In this document: in pieces, positions 1 to 6,363 of the stretch
Numbering within the stretch: position 1 is the stretch's first letter
Layout: each line of letters begins with the position of its first letter
Source of the DNA: Deltaproteobacteria bacterium
GTDB taxonomy: Bacteria; Myxococcota; UBA796; SXON01
Direction: 5' to 3'
Length of the DNA stretch: 15,909 bases
NCBI GenBank assembly: GCA_947483545.1
Contig: CANKNP010000082.1
Coordinates: forward strand, 1-15,909
The notes under the pieces: generated by a model
What the model was told of the DNA's origin: nothing
What the model saw: the letters and a program-made list of their open reading frames with translations, nothing else
Database searches by the model: none
Program-made: the position numbers and the translations under genes

Positions 1-1769
1 CGTTCCTGATCACCGAGGGCGTGATGCCATCGAATGTCGGGATCGGGTACGTGCTGCGGCGGATCATGCGCCGGGCCATCCGGTATGGCGTGACCATCGG
101 TTTGAAGCCCGGCTTTTTCACCGAGACCGTGGACGCGGTCGTCCAACACTACGGCGGCGCGTACCCCGAGCTGGTCGAGCGCTCCGGCTTCGTTCGCGAC
201 GTGACCCACAGCGAGGAGCAGCGGTTCGCCGCGACGCTTGGGCGTGGGCTCGTTGTCTTGGAGAAGGAGCTCGACGCCAGCCCGACGTTGGTGCGGGGCG
301 CGGCGGCGTTCCAGCTCTCGGACACCTACGGCTTCCCGCTCGATCTCACCCAGATGATCGCCGCGGAGCGTGGCGCGGACGTGGACGAGGAGGGCTTCAA
401 GCTCCTGCTCGCTGAGCAGAAGGAGAAGGGCCGCCAGGCTTGGAAAGGCGCCGGGGGCGCGTTCATCCAGGCGGTCTGGCTGCCCCTGGCCCAGTCGAAC
501 CCGACCGTGTTCACCGGCTACGACGCGGAGAGTTGCGAGGCCACGGTCATCGCGCTCGTGAGCGAGGGCGCGTTGGTCTTCACCGCGCACCCGGGCGAGG
601 AGGTGGAGGTGGTGCTCGACCGAACGCCTTTCTACGGTGAGTCGGGTGGTCAGGTCGGAGACGTCGGAACGTTCTCCGGAGCTTGCTCGGCGCGCGTCAC
701 AGAGACCTGGAAGCCCGTCGGCGATCTGCACGTCCACAGCGCGATCGTCGGGGAGGGCGCGCTGCGTGTCGGCGACCGCGTGACCGCGACGGTGGACCAC
801 GATGCCCGCTCCCGGACGCGCCTCAACCACTCCGCCACCCACTTGCTCCACGCCGCGTTGCGGGAGGTGCTCGGCACCCACGTCACCCAGAAGGGCTCGC
901 TCGTCGGGCCCGACCGGCTGCGGTTCGACTTCGCGCACCACAAGGCGATGACCGGGCCCGAAATGCGCGCGGTGGAGTCCCGTGTGAACGAGCAGATCCG
1001 GCTCAACAACACCGTCCAGACCGAGGTTCTCGCCATCGACGACGCCCGCCAGGCCGGCGCTATGGGCCTGTTCGGCGAGAAGTACGGCGACCGTGTCCGC
1101 GTGCTCACGATGGGGCCGTTCTCCAAAGAGCTGTGCGGCGGAACCCACGCCTCCCGTACGGGAGACATCGGGCTCTTCAAGCTCCTGTCAGAAGCCGGTA
1201 TCGCTGCGGGCATTCGGCGAGTGGAGGGTCAGACCGGGCCGGGCGCGCTCGGCTGGATCCACGCTCAGGAGGACGGCGTGCGCGCGATCTCCGGGGCTTT
1301 GAAGGTCCCTGAGGGCGCGCTGGGCCGGATCCTCGAGAGCGTGGAACAGCTCCAGGAGAGCCGGTCCCGCGTGCAGAAGGAGCTGGAGGCGGTGAAGCGC
1401 GAGCTGGCCAGGTTGCAGGCCGGGGATCTGATGTCCCGGGTGCAACTTGTGGACGGGGTGAAGGTGCTGGCGGCCTCGATGGAGGTGGACGCGAAGACGC
1501 TGCGGGAAGAGGCGGAGCGCCTCCGGGATTCGCTCGGGAGCGGCGTGGTCGTGCTCGCCGCCCAAGAGGAGGGCGCGGTCAAGCTCGTGGTCGCGGTCTC
1601 CAAGGACCTCGCGGGGTCGAGGTTCAACGCGGGGAAGCTCGCGGGGACCCTTGCAGCCCTGGTCGGCGGCCGGGGGGGGGGCAGGCCGGACATCGCGCAG
1701 GCGGGCGGGCCAGATGGTGCGGGGATGGAGAAGATGCTGGCGGCGGTGGGGGGGGTGGTTGCGGGTTAG
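1..1769 (+). CDS. alaS: Alanine--tRNA ligase, 3' part (5' end outside window)
   Basis: Charges tRNA-Ala with alanine in the cytoplasm and hydrolyses mischarged Ser/Gly-tRNA-Ala. The reading frame is already open at base 3 (FLITEGVMPSN...), so the gene starts upstream and the ATP-binding N-terminal core is missing here. Visible parts, numbering from codon 21: the end of the aminoacylation domain (PSN.G.GYVLRRIMRRAIRYG, residues 3-23); the editing domain with zinc-type motif HSATH (H270, H274) and CGGTH (C372, H376); a coiled coil at about 430-475; and the C-Ala/DHHA1 end with the conserved glycine-rich GGGRPDIAQAGG. All editing-site ligands are present and the frame is intact to TAG at 1767-1769, so the gene looks functional. 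Two G homopolymers (1672-1681 and 1748-1755) lie in the last 100 bp. A hairpin follows directly, and the next gene converges on it. Identification is secure. Confidence 0.97.
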   Translation, partial: FLITEGVMPSNVGIGYVLRRIMRRAIRYGVTIGLKPGFFTETVDAVVQHYGGAYPELVERSGFVRDVTHSEEQRFAATLGRGLVVLEKELDASPTLVRGAAAFQLSDTYGFPLDLTQMIAAERGADVDEEGFKLLLAEQKEKGRQAWKGAGGAFIQAVWLPLAQSNPTVFTGYDAESCEATVIALVSEGALVFTAHPGEEVEVVLDRTPFYGESGGQVGDVGTFSGACSARVTETWKPVGDLHVHSAIVGEGALRVGDRVTATVDHDARSRTRLNHSATHLLHAALREVLGTHVTQKGSLVGPDRLRFDFAHHKAMTGPEMRAVESRVNEQIRLNNTVQTEVLAIDDARQAGAMGLFGEKYGDRVRVLTMGPFSKELCGGTHASRTGDIGLFKLLSEAGIAAGIRRVEGQTGPGALGWIHAQEDGVRAISGALKVPEGALGRILESVEQLQESRSRVQKELEAVKRELARLQAGDLMSRVQLVDGVKVLAASMEVDAKTLREEAERLRDSLGSGVVVLAAQEEGAVKLVVAVSKDLAGSRFNAGKLAGTLAALVGGRGGGRPDIAQAGGPDGAGMEKMLAAVGGVVAG

Positions 1770-1770
1770 C

Positions 1771-1796
1771 CCCGACGCGGGAGTACCCGCGCCGGG
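1771..1796. terminator. Hairpin between convergent genes
   Basis: Arms at 1771-1781 and 1786-1796 pair over 11 positions with one A-C mismatch around the 4-nt loop AGTA. The hairpin starts 1 nt after the alaS stop and ends 8 nt before the stop of the minus-strand gene, so it could act as a bidirectional terminator. No T-tract follows on either side, so intrinsic termination is uncertain. Confidence 0.5.
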
Positions 1797-1804
1797 GGCC
1801 CGGG

Positions 1805-2098
1805 CTACGTTGCATTCCGCGGCGCCGGGTGTGCGGCGAGCGCAGCTTCAAGCAGGCGCAGCAGCGGGTCTCGCACCGCGAGGCGGCCGATTCGCGTGGT
1901 GATCGCGGCCTGGATCTCGTCGGCCCGCAGGGGGAAGCGGGGATCCTGGTGCCGGGCGGCGGTCGCGACGAGGGCGGAGAGGAAGCCCAGCGCGTTCTCC
2001 CCCGCGAAGGGCAGGCGGACCAGCGCGTCGATGGCGAAACGGGAGAGGCGGGGATCGTAGAGGTCGGCGAGGCGGCGGAGGTTCGCCTCGCTGTCCAC
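1805..2098 (-). CDS. Small protein of unknown function (main body, probably frameshifted)
   Basis: I do not recognise a family. From a GTG at 2098 the frame encodes 97 residues, beginning VDSEANLRRLADLYDPRL and ending APRNAT. The composition is normal for a soluble alpha-helical protein: Leu/Ala/Arg rich, regular amphipathic spacing, no signal peptide or membrane segment. No ribosome site precedes the GTG. The same frame stays open further upstream as ...LRLSLVTPRIVDSEAN, which reads like protein rather than noise, but it reaches a TGA without a better start. A good ATG (2205) with natural-looking sequence lies in another frame just upstream. The real gene was therefore probably about 134 codons (2205 to 1805), broken by one missing base between about 2104 and 2125. 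It lies 25 bp after the redoxin lipoprotein gene on the same strand and may be co-transcribed. Confidence 0.5.
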   Translation of the reverse strand: MDSEANLRRLADLYDPRLSRFAIDALVRLPFAGENALGFLSALVATAARHQDPRFPLRADEIQAAITTRIGRLAVRDPLLRLLEAALAAHPAPRNAT

Positions 2099-2100
2099 GA

Positions 2101-2205
2101 TGCGGGGGGTGACGAGCGACAGGCGTAGATCAGCGCCGAAAGCGCGGCAGGGTGCTCGCGCGTGCGGAGCGCGTTCTGGGCTTCAAGCAGGCGGGAGGGC
2201 GGCAT
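2101..2205 (-). pseudogene. 5' segment of the same small gene, in a different frame
   Basis: From ATG at 2205 the frame reads MPPSRLLEAQNALRTREH, followed by a helical stretch up to residue 32. It then turns into low-quality Pro/Ser/Arg-rich sequence after the C6 run (G6 at 2104-2109 on the plus strand). Adding one base anywhere from about 2104 to 2125 joins this segment to the 97-residue frame downstream, for example giving ALIYALSLVTPRIVDSEAN. This could be a true frameshift mutation, a sequencing or assembly error, or a chance open frame. No strong ribosome site is seen upstream of 2205. Confidence 0.4.
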
Positions 2206-2230
2206 GGGAAGGGGCAAGGTATCCGACTCC

Positions 2231-2743
2231 TCAGATCACCCCCCCCACCGCCTCCACGATCACATCCTCGTTCGAGGTCTCCCGCACGAACCGCAACGTG
2301 CCCTCCGCATCCAACACAACGATGAGATCCGTCGTGCCGTAGACCTCCAACGCCCCCCCGGGATCCATCCAGACTTCCGCGCCAGACGGGTAGGCATCCA
2401 CGTATGCGTCACAGAATTCGGCATCGACGGGCTCGCTCAGCGGATCCTCGTTGAGCACGATGGCGACTGCCAGATCGGGGTATTGATCCGCGAGGTCTCG
2501 GCCCAGGCTTGCGTTGGTGGCACACGATGCGCACCAACCGTAGTAGTTGACCAGCAGCGCAGGCTGCCCACACAACCCGTGGATCGACCTCGCTGCGCCG
2601 TCGCAGCGGGTCATCGTCACGTCTTGCGCGACATCGCCCTCCGACAGGCCCGTCTCCCCGGCGGGCGGGCAATTCACCGGCGCGGGGGTGCCGGCCGTCT
2701 CGCCTCCCGGGCCCGCGCACCCCAACAGGACCAGAAGGATCAC
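2231..2743 (-). CDS. Thioredoxin-fold (redoxin-like) lipoprotein
   Basis: 170 residues from a GTG that overlaps the stop of the upstream gene (GTGA). The N-terminus MILLVLLGCAGPGG is a very short lipoprotein signal with lipobox LLGC (Cys9), so the protein is probably membrane-anchored outside the cytoplasm. The mature part carries a redoxin/TlpA-like fold: a beta strand LLVNYYGWCASC with the CxxC pair at Cys71 and Cys74, a helix ASLGRDLADQY, a strand VAIVLNED, and the later cis-Pro-side strand region (TDLIVVLDAEGTLRFV). Such proteins exchange disulfides or reduce peroxides. The partner is not evident here. Extra cysteines at 25, 47, 58 and 111 are unusual and may form structural disulfides. 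The 4-bp overlap suggests translational coupling to the gene before it. The lipoprotein and thioredoxin-fold calls are firm; the substrate is unknown. Confidence 0.82.
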   Translation of the reverse strand: MILLVLLGCAGPGGETAGTPAPVNCPPAGETGLSEGDVAQDVTMTRCDGAARSIHGLCGQPALLVNYYGWCASCATNASLGRDLADQYPDLAVAIVLNEDPLSEPVDAEFCDAYVDAYPSGAEVWMDPGGALEVYGTTDLIVVLDAEGTLRFVRETSNEDVIVEAVGGVI

Positions 2744-3354
2744 TCGGCGGGCTCGGTGATGTACCGGGCCGTGGCGGTCACCCCGATGGGCGCCCCGGCC
2801 TCGTCGGACAGCGTGGCTTGCCACATCACGTCGTCGATCGAGGTGCCGTCGTAGGTTGTGGTGTCGATGGTTGCGAACCACACGCTGTCTTCGGGCATGT
2901 CCAGGGTCCAGATGCCGCCGGAGCCGGTCGCGCCGGGGTAGTCCACGACCCCGTCGAAGGGTGCGCCTCTCAGCGTGATCGCAAGCTTGGCCGAGCGCGC
3001 GGGGCCGGGGTTGTAGAGGGTCAGGAACACGGGGATCTCTTCCCCGCCGTCCTGGTAGTGTTGGCGCCTGGTGGCCAATACAACGCGGGTTTCGGCCCCC
3101 TCGATTGGGCCTGACCGATTGTCGGCGACGATCACTGCCGGGTGGTCCTCGCTGTCGGAGCCGTCCCAGACCGTCGCTGCGATGGCCTCCGCGTCGGTGG
3201 TCCCCCACCACACGTCGGAGATCGTCGGGGAGCCGACCCACGCGGGCCAGCCTTCGTCGGCCGGGTGAAACCAACTGAAGTCGGAGGGCACGCCATCGCG
3301 AAGGTTGCCGTAGATGTCATTGCTCCCGAAGCCACCGAGGAACGCCGCGCCCAC
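2740..3354 (-). CDS. C-terminal part of a parallel beta-helix surface protein (probably 5'-truncated)
   Basis: 204 residues from a GTG at 3354, preceded at about 8 nt by an AGGAAGGGG Shine-Dalgarno-like run. The beginning (GGFGSNDIYGNL, then DVWWGTTDAEAIAATVWDG at about 47-65) matches the usual last turns of right-handed parallel beta-helix proteins, which typically end in NDIYGN...NWWGT-D-x-I-x-D-G. It is followed by a beta-sandwich-like tail with a LTLYNPGP segment, also typical after such helices. There is no signal peptide and the many helical coils that should come first are absent; the frame closes upstream at a TGA near 3394-3396. Complete members are exported, so this looks like a gene that lost its 5' part. 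A short stand-alone protein cannot be excluded. It overlaps the redoxin lipoprotein gene by 4 bp. The family assignment rests on pattern memory. Confidence 0.6.
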   Translation of the reverse strand: MGAAFLGGFGSNDIYGNLRDGVPSDFSWFHPADEGWPAWVGSPTISDVWWGTTDAEAIAATVWDGSDSEDHPAVIVADNRSGPIEGAETRVVLATRRQHYQDGGEEIPVFLTLYNPGPARSAKLAITLRGAPFDGVVDYPGATGSGGIWTLDMPEDSVWFATIDTTTYDGTSIDDVMWQATLSDEAGAPIGVTATARYITEPAE

Positions 3355-3397
3355 GCCCGCCGCCCCTTCCTCGGGCCGCGGCCCGGCGTAGGTTCAC

Positions 3398-3444
3398 CGT
3401 TCGGACGACCGTCGCTTCCGCGCCAACCCACGTTCGTCCGAACG
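3398..3444. promoter_or_regulatory. Perfect inverted repeat in divergent spacer (operator candidate)
   Basis: CGTTCGGACGA at 3398-3408 and its exact reverse complement TCGTCCGAACG at 3434-3444 are separated by 25 nt. The right arm sits inside a smaller palindrome, CGTTCG-TC-CGAACG (3431-3444), so three CGTTCG half-sites are present. It lies between divergently oriented genes, which suits a regulator-binding site for either side. The spacing (36 nt arm to arm, start to start) is larger than for a single dimer site. The protein bound is unknown. Confidence 0.4.
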
Positions 3445-3463
3445 CACCCAGGCTCGCGGGGGG

Positions 3464-3485
3464 CGTGGGGGGCTTGCCCCCCACG
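3464..3485. terminator. Strong GC hairpin upstream of the SRPBCC gene
   Basis: CGTGGGGGGC (3464-3473) pairs perfectly with GCCCCCCACG (3476-3485), giving 10 bp with a 2-nt loop (9 bp with loop CTTG if the closing pair opens). No T-run follows. It could be a terminator-like or insulating element, a protein-binding palindrome, or part of a dispersed repeat. It overlaps the -35 of the promoter proposed next. Confidence 0.4.
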
Positions 3486-3502
3486 AGGCACAGCGCTATA
3501 CC
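3474..3502 (+). promoter_or_regulatory. Possible sigma70-type promoter for the SRPBCC gene
   Basis: TTGCCC (3474-3479) and TATACC (3497-3502) are spaced by 17 nt and each match 4 of 6 consensus bases. A start near 3509 would leave a leader of about 14 nt containing GGAGG (3515-3519) before ATG 3523. The -35 lies in the right half of the preceding hairpin. In GC-rich DNA such matches occur by chance. Confidence 0.35.
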
Positions 3503-3522
3503 CCGGCCCCTTTTGGAGGACC

Positions 3523-3924
3523 ATGTCAACCATCCGCCGCCCCGTCCAGATCGCCGCAGGCACCCGCGTGGTGTGGAACGCGCTCCTCTCCACCGAGGGA
3601 ATCCTCAAGTGGCTCGCCGCCGAGGGGCGCGTCGATCCGCGGGAAGGTGGCCGCTTCGTCTGCAAGTTCGCGAGCGGGGATGAGGTCACTGGGATCATCA
3701 ACGCCTGGCGTCCGACCGCGAAGGCCGAGATCCTGTTCGACAAGCACTCGGCGGCCCCTTGGGGAGGGACAAGCCTCACATTCTCCGTGGCGCGCGACGG
3801 CACTCAGTCCGCGGTCCACGTCATGCACACCGGCTCCGCGCTGGAGGATGACGCGGTCTCGGCCCCGCTCGACGCGCAGTGGAAGGGCTGGCTCGTGGCG
3901 CTGCGGGACAACCTGGAGGCCTGA
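3523..3924 (+). CDS. AHSA1/SRPBCC-domain protein
   Basis: 133 residues from ATG at 3523 with GGAGG 3 nt upstream (short spacing but the only clear site). The whole protein fits the SRPBCC (Bet v1/START-like) superfamily, AHSA1 branch. It has an opening beta strand and helix (RVVWNALLSTEGILKWLA), the typical VDPREGGRF strand pair at about 40-48, a central sheet with G-I-I-NAWRP, a LTFSV strand, and the long C-terminal helix with W (QWKGWLVALRDNLEA). Members are small cytoplasmic proteins with a hydrophobic cavity that bind lipids or other hydrophobic ligands; some resemble the Hsp90 co-chaperone Aha1. No catalytic residues are expected. It precedes the BPI-like secreted protein on the same strand, but a 60-bp gap with its own promoter-like elements separates them. 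The ligand cannot be predicted. Confidence 0.85.
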   Translation: MSTIRRPVQIAAGTRVVWNALLSTEGILKWLAAEGRVDPREGGRFVCKFASGDEVTGIINAWRPTAKAEILFDKHSAAPWGGTSLTFSVARDGTQSAVHVMHTGSALEDDAVSAPLDAQWKGWLVALRDNLEA

Positions 3925-3948
3925 CCGCGCCCTCGGGCCCTGTTCAGC

Positions 3949-3978
3949 TTGGCAATTGCCCCCTGCCAGGAGTATTGT
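3949..3978 (+). promoter_or_regulatory. Possible promoter with overlapping palindrome
   Basis: TTGGCA (3949-3954, 5 of 6 bases of the -35 consensus) and TATTGT (3973-3978, 4 of 6) are 18 nt apart. GGCAATTGCC (3951-3960) is a perfect 10-bp palindrome over the -35, and TGGCA/TGCCA (3950-3954/3964-3968) forms a second inverted repeat between the boxes, which suggests repressor control. Transcription would begin near 3985, which bears on the start codon of the next gene. Confidence 0.4.
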
Positions 3979-3984
3979 GCGCCC

Positions 3985-5724
3985 GTGCGCACCGGAGCCC
4001 GCTTGAAGTCCACGATCAGTCCTCCCACCCTTCCTGCGCTCGCGTTGCTGGTGTTCACCGGTCAGGCCTTCGCCGCTGACTGGACCCCCGGCGAGAACAT
4101 CCCCGACGCCGCGACGGTGGACATCACGCCCGAGGGTTTTGAGGCCATTGCCGCCCTGATCCCCGCTTTGATCCCCAGCAGCATCGAGATTCCCGACACC
4201 GGGTCCGAGGGCGGCTACTGGTGTTTCAACTACGTCTACGCGTTGACGGGCGGGTGGGTCGGCATTCAGGTGACCGACGCGACCATCGTCCCTGGCGATG
4301 GCCTGCTCGACGTGAACGCCAGCTTGCTCGTGAACGTGAACGACGCCGCGAGCCCCTTCAACCTCTCCTACGAGCTCCTTTGCTCCACCGATGACTGCCC
4401 CGGCTACGTGACCGAGTTCCCCGTGGACATTCACACGACCATGGCGCTGGACGTCATCACCGCCGGGGACGGCAGCACCTCGCTCGACGCCACCGTCGGC
4501 GCGGTGGAGGTCAGCTACGGGCTCTCCGGCGACAACATCATCCTCGACTGCTGGGTCCAGGACGTCGAGGATGTGCTCGGCTACCTCGGCTTGTCGCTCT
4601 ACGACTTGATCATCGACCAGGTGGACAGCACGCTGCAGGACACCATCGCGGACCTTGGACCGACGCTGGAGGAGACCATCGAGGATGCGTTCGCCTCCGC
4701 CACCATCGAGCAGGACCTCGACCTGAACGGCGTCGCTGCCCACGTCAAGCTCTACCCCTCCAACGTCGTCGTGGATCCCGCCGGCGTGCGCCTCACAATG
4801 GCCGGCTCCATGACCGCCGATGCCGGCGCCTGTGTCGCCGAGTACGACCCCGGCGGCTCGCTCAAGACCCTCTCCAACTCGCCCGACATCGGCGTCGCGC
4901 CGACCGGCATCGACTCGCCTTTTCACGTCGGCATCTCGCTCTCGGACGACTTCGCGAACCAGGCGATGTACTCCCTCTGGCGCGGCGGCCTGCTCTGCTA
5001 CTCGCTCGAGGCGGACAACGACACGTTCCCGCTGGACACCTCGATCCTGAACCTGCTCTCCGGTCAGGCCTTCGAGGAGCTGTTCCCCGAGTCGAAGCCG
5101 ATGTCCCTGCAGACCGTGCCGCGCGCCGCCCCGACGGTCAGCTACACCGGCAGCCACGACATCGACGTGGACATCCACGACCTCGATCTGGAGATGAACG
5201 CCGAGCTCGACGGCCGCATGGCCCGCATGATCGCCGTCACGCTCAACGGCCCCGTCGGCGTGGACATGAACCTCGACAGCGCCACCGGCAACCTCGCCAT
5301 CGCGCTCGAGATTGACCCGGTCGCGCTCGACCCCACCGTGACCTACAACGAGTTCTACCCCGACTCCAACGCCGCCATCGAGGCCAGCTTCGGCGAGTCC
5401 CTCTCCGGGATCCTCGACACCGTGCTCGGTGGGTTGCTCGAGTCCCTGGCGTTCGCCCTGCCAAGCTCCAACGGCATCGGCCTGCAGGACCTCCAAATCG
5501 CCGCGGCGGGTGACAATCAGGATTGGCTTGGTGCCTACGCTTGGATTGGTGCCGTCACCTACGAGAGCTCCAGCGGGTGCGGCGGGTGCGGCGGCGACAC
5601 CGCGGATACCGGCTCGTCCAGCAGCTCCGACTGTGGCGGCGGGTGCTCGACGGGCGAGATCCCGGCGGCGTGGACGATGGTGGTGCCGTTTGGATTGCTG
5701 CTGGGGTTGCGTCGGCGGAATTGA
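3985..5724 (+). CDS. Secreted BPI/LBP-like (TULIP) two-domain protein with C-terminal sorting-like tail
   Basis: 579 residues from GTG 3985. TTG 4003 (with GGAG 5 nt upstream) is an equally plausible start in the same frame. A signal peptide ends at AFA-A (about residue 30). The body resembles bactericidal/permeability-increasing protein. The first half has beta-rich sequence, then a helical segment (LIIDQVDSTLQDTIADL...) leading into LNGVAAHVKLYPSNVVVDPAGV. The second half begins near residue 311 with HVGISLSDDFANQAMYSLWRG followed by GLLCYSL, recalling the BPI C-domain opening, and ends with FALPSSNGIGLQDLQIAAAG, recalling its FPLP...L.N..L closing strand. BPI-family proteins bind lipids in two hydrophobic pockets. 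The tail (from about 531) is Cys/Gly-rich with DTADTG and GGGCS, then a short hydrophobic run and RRRN, like MYXO-CTERM anchors. Uma2 follows 5 nt later. Homology is inferred from pattern only. Confidence 0.65.
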   Translation: MRTGARLKSTISPPTLPALALLVFTGQAFAADWTPGENIPDAATVDITPEGFEAIAALIPALIPSSIEIPDTGSEGGYWCFNYVYALTGGWVGIQVTDATIVPGDGLLDVNASLLVNVNDAASPFNLSYELLCSTDDCPGYVTEFPVDIHTTMALDVITAGDGSTSLDATVGAVEVSYGLSGDNIILDCWVQDVEDVLGYLGLSLYDLIIDQVDSTLQDTIADLGPTLEETIEDAFASATIEQDLDLNGVAAHVKLYPSNVVVDPAGVRLTMAGSMTADAGACVAEYDPGGSLKTLSNSPDIGVAPTGIDSPFHVGISLSDDFANQAMYSLWRGGLLCYSLEADNDTFPLDTSILNLLSGQAFEELFPESKPMSLQTVPRAAPTVSYTGSHDIDVDIHDLDLEMNAELDGRMARMIAVTLNGPVGVDMNLDSATGNLAIALEIDPVALDPTVTYNEFYPDSNAAIEASFGESLSGILDTVLGGLLESLAFALPSSNGIGLQDLQIAAAGDNQDWLGAYAWIGAVTYESSSGCGGCGGDTADTGSSSSSDCGGGCSTGEIPAAWTMVVPFGLLLGLRRRN

Positions 5725-5729
5725 CGGGG

Positions 5730-6359
5730 ATGGAACCGACCACCTCCCCCTTCCCCGGACGCCGCCCTGCAACGTATCAGGACCTCCTGGCCTTGCCGGA
5801 GCACGTCACCGGCGAGCTGATCGACGGTGTCGTCTACGTGATGCCGAGGCCCCGGTTGCGCCACACGTCGGCGTTCTCGGCCATCCTTGGCGACCTCGGG
5901 ACCGCGTTCGGCCGGCGCAGGCCACGATCCGGCCCCGGCGGCTGGATCCTTCTCGGCGAGCCCGAGCTGCATCTCGGCGTCCCCGCCGCGGACAGCCTCG
6001 TGCTGGTTCCAGACATCGCCGGCTGGCGGCGCGAGCGAATGCAGGAGGTTCCGGACACCGCCGCGACCGCGTTGGTCCCGGATTGGGTGTGCGAGATCCT
6101 CTCGCCGGGCCGCGAGAGCCACGACCGGGTCCGCAAGCTCGCCGCCTATGGTCGCGTCGGGGTCAGGTGGTACTGGATCGTGGACGCGGACCAGCGATCG
6201 ATCGAGGTCTACGAGCGCGACGGCGCAGTTTGGCGCGTACACGATGGGGTCGTGGATGTTGAGCAGGCGCGAATCCTTCCCTTTGATGTGGTGGAGTTCG
6301 ACATCTCGGAGTGGTGGGCAGTGGGAGTGCCGGAGGTTTCAGTGGTGAGCGAACCGTAG
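5730..6359 (+). CDS. Uma2-family (DUF820) restriction-endonuclease-fold protein
   Basis: 209 residues from ATG 5730, 5 nt after the preceding stop, so it could be translated from the same message. It shows the full Uma2 pattern: YQDLLALPEH, ELIDGVVYVMPRPRLRH (29-45), LLGEPELHLG (74-83), LVPDIAGWRRER with D95, PDWVCEILSPGRESHDRVRK with E122, and GVRWYWIVDADQRSIEVYE. The fold is PD-(D/E)XK nuclease-like. D95 and E122 are the expected metal-binding acids, and the lysine usually following E as ExK is not in that position (E-I-L), as is usual in this family. The biological role of Uma2 proteins is not established; they are expanded in cyanobacteria and in some Myxococcota. The stop lies 4 nt from the convergent stop of the ATPase-nuclease gene. 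The family call is firm, activity is not. Confidence 0.92.
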   Translation: MEPTTSPFPGRRPATYQDLLALPEHVTGELIDGVVYVMPRPRLRHTSAFSAILGDLGTAFGRRRPRSGPGGWILLGEPELHLGVPAADSLVLVPDIAGWRRERMQEVPDTAATALVPDWVCEILSPGRESHDRVRKLAAYGRVGVRWYWIVDADQRSIEVYERDGAVWRVHDGVVDVEQARILPFDVVEFDISEWWAVGVPEVSVVSEP

Positions 6360-6363
6360 CTCG

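Noticed and set aside
3142..3522. 5' extension of the SRPBCC gene
   Set aside because: It would run through the hairpin, the inverted repeat and the opposite-strand gene; GGAGG and ATG at 3523 mark a good start, and the domain begins there.
3317..3529. Minus-strand frame as a missing N-terminus of the beta-helix protein
   Set aside because: Its translation (Arg/Gly-rich, no helix repeats, no real signal peptide) has no similarity to beta-helix coils.
3526..5772. Very long minus-strand open frame (748 codons) opposite the BPI-like gene
   Set aside because: Composition is Gly/Arg/Val/Asp-rich without domains, typical of antisense frames in GC-rich genes; the plus strand has a signal peptide, domains and a sorting tail.
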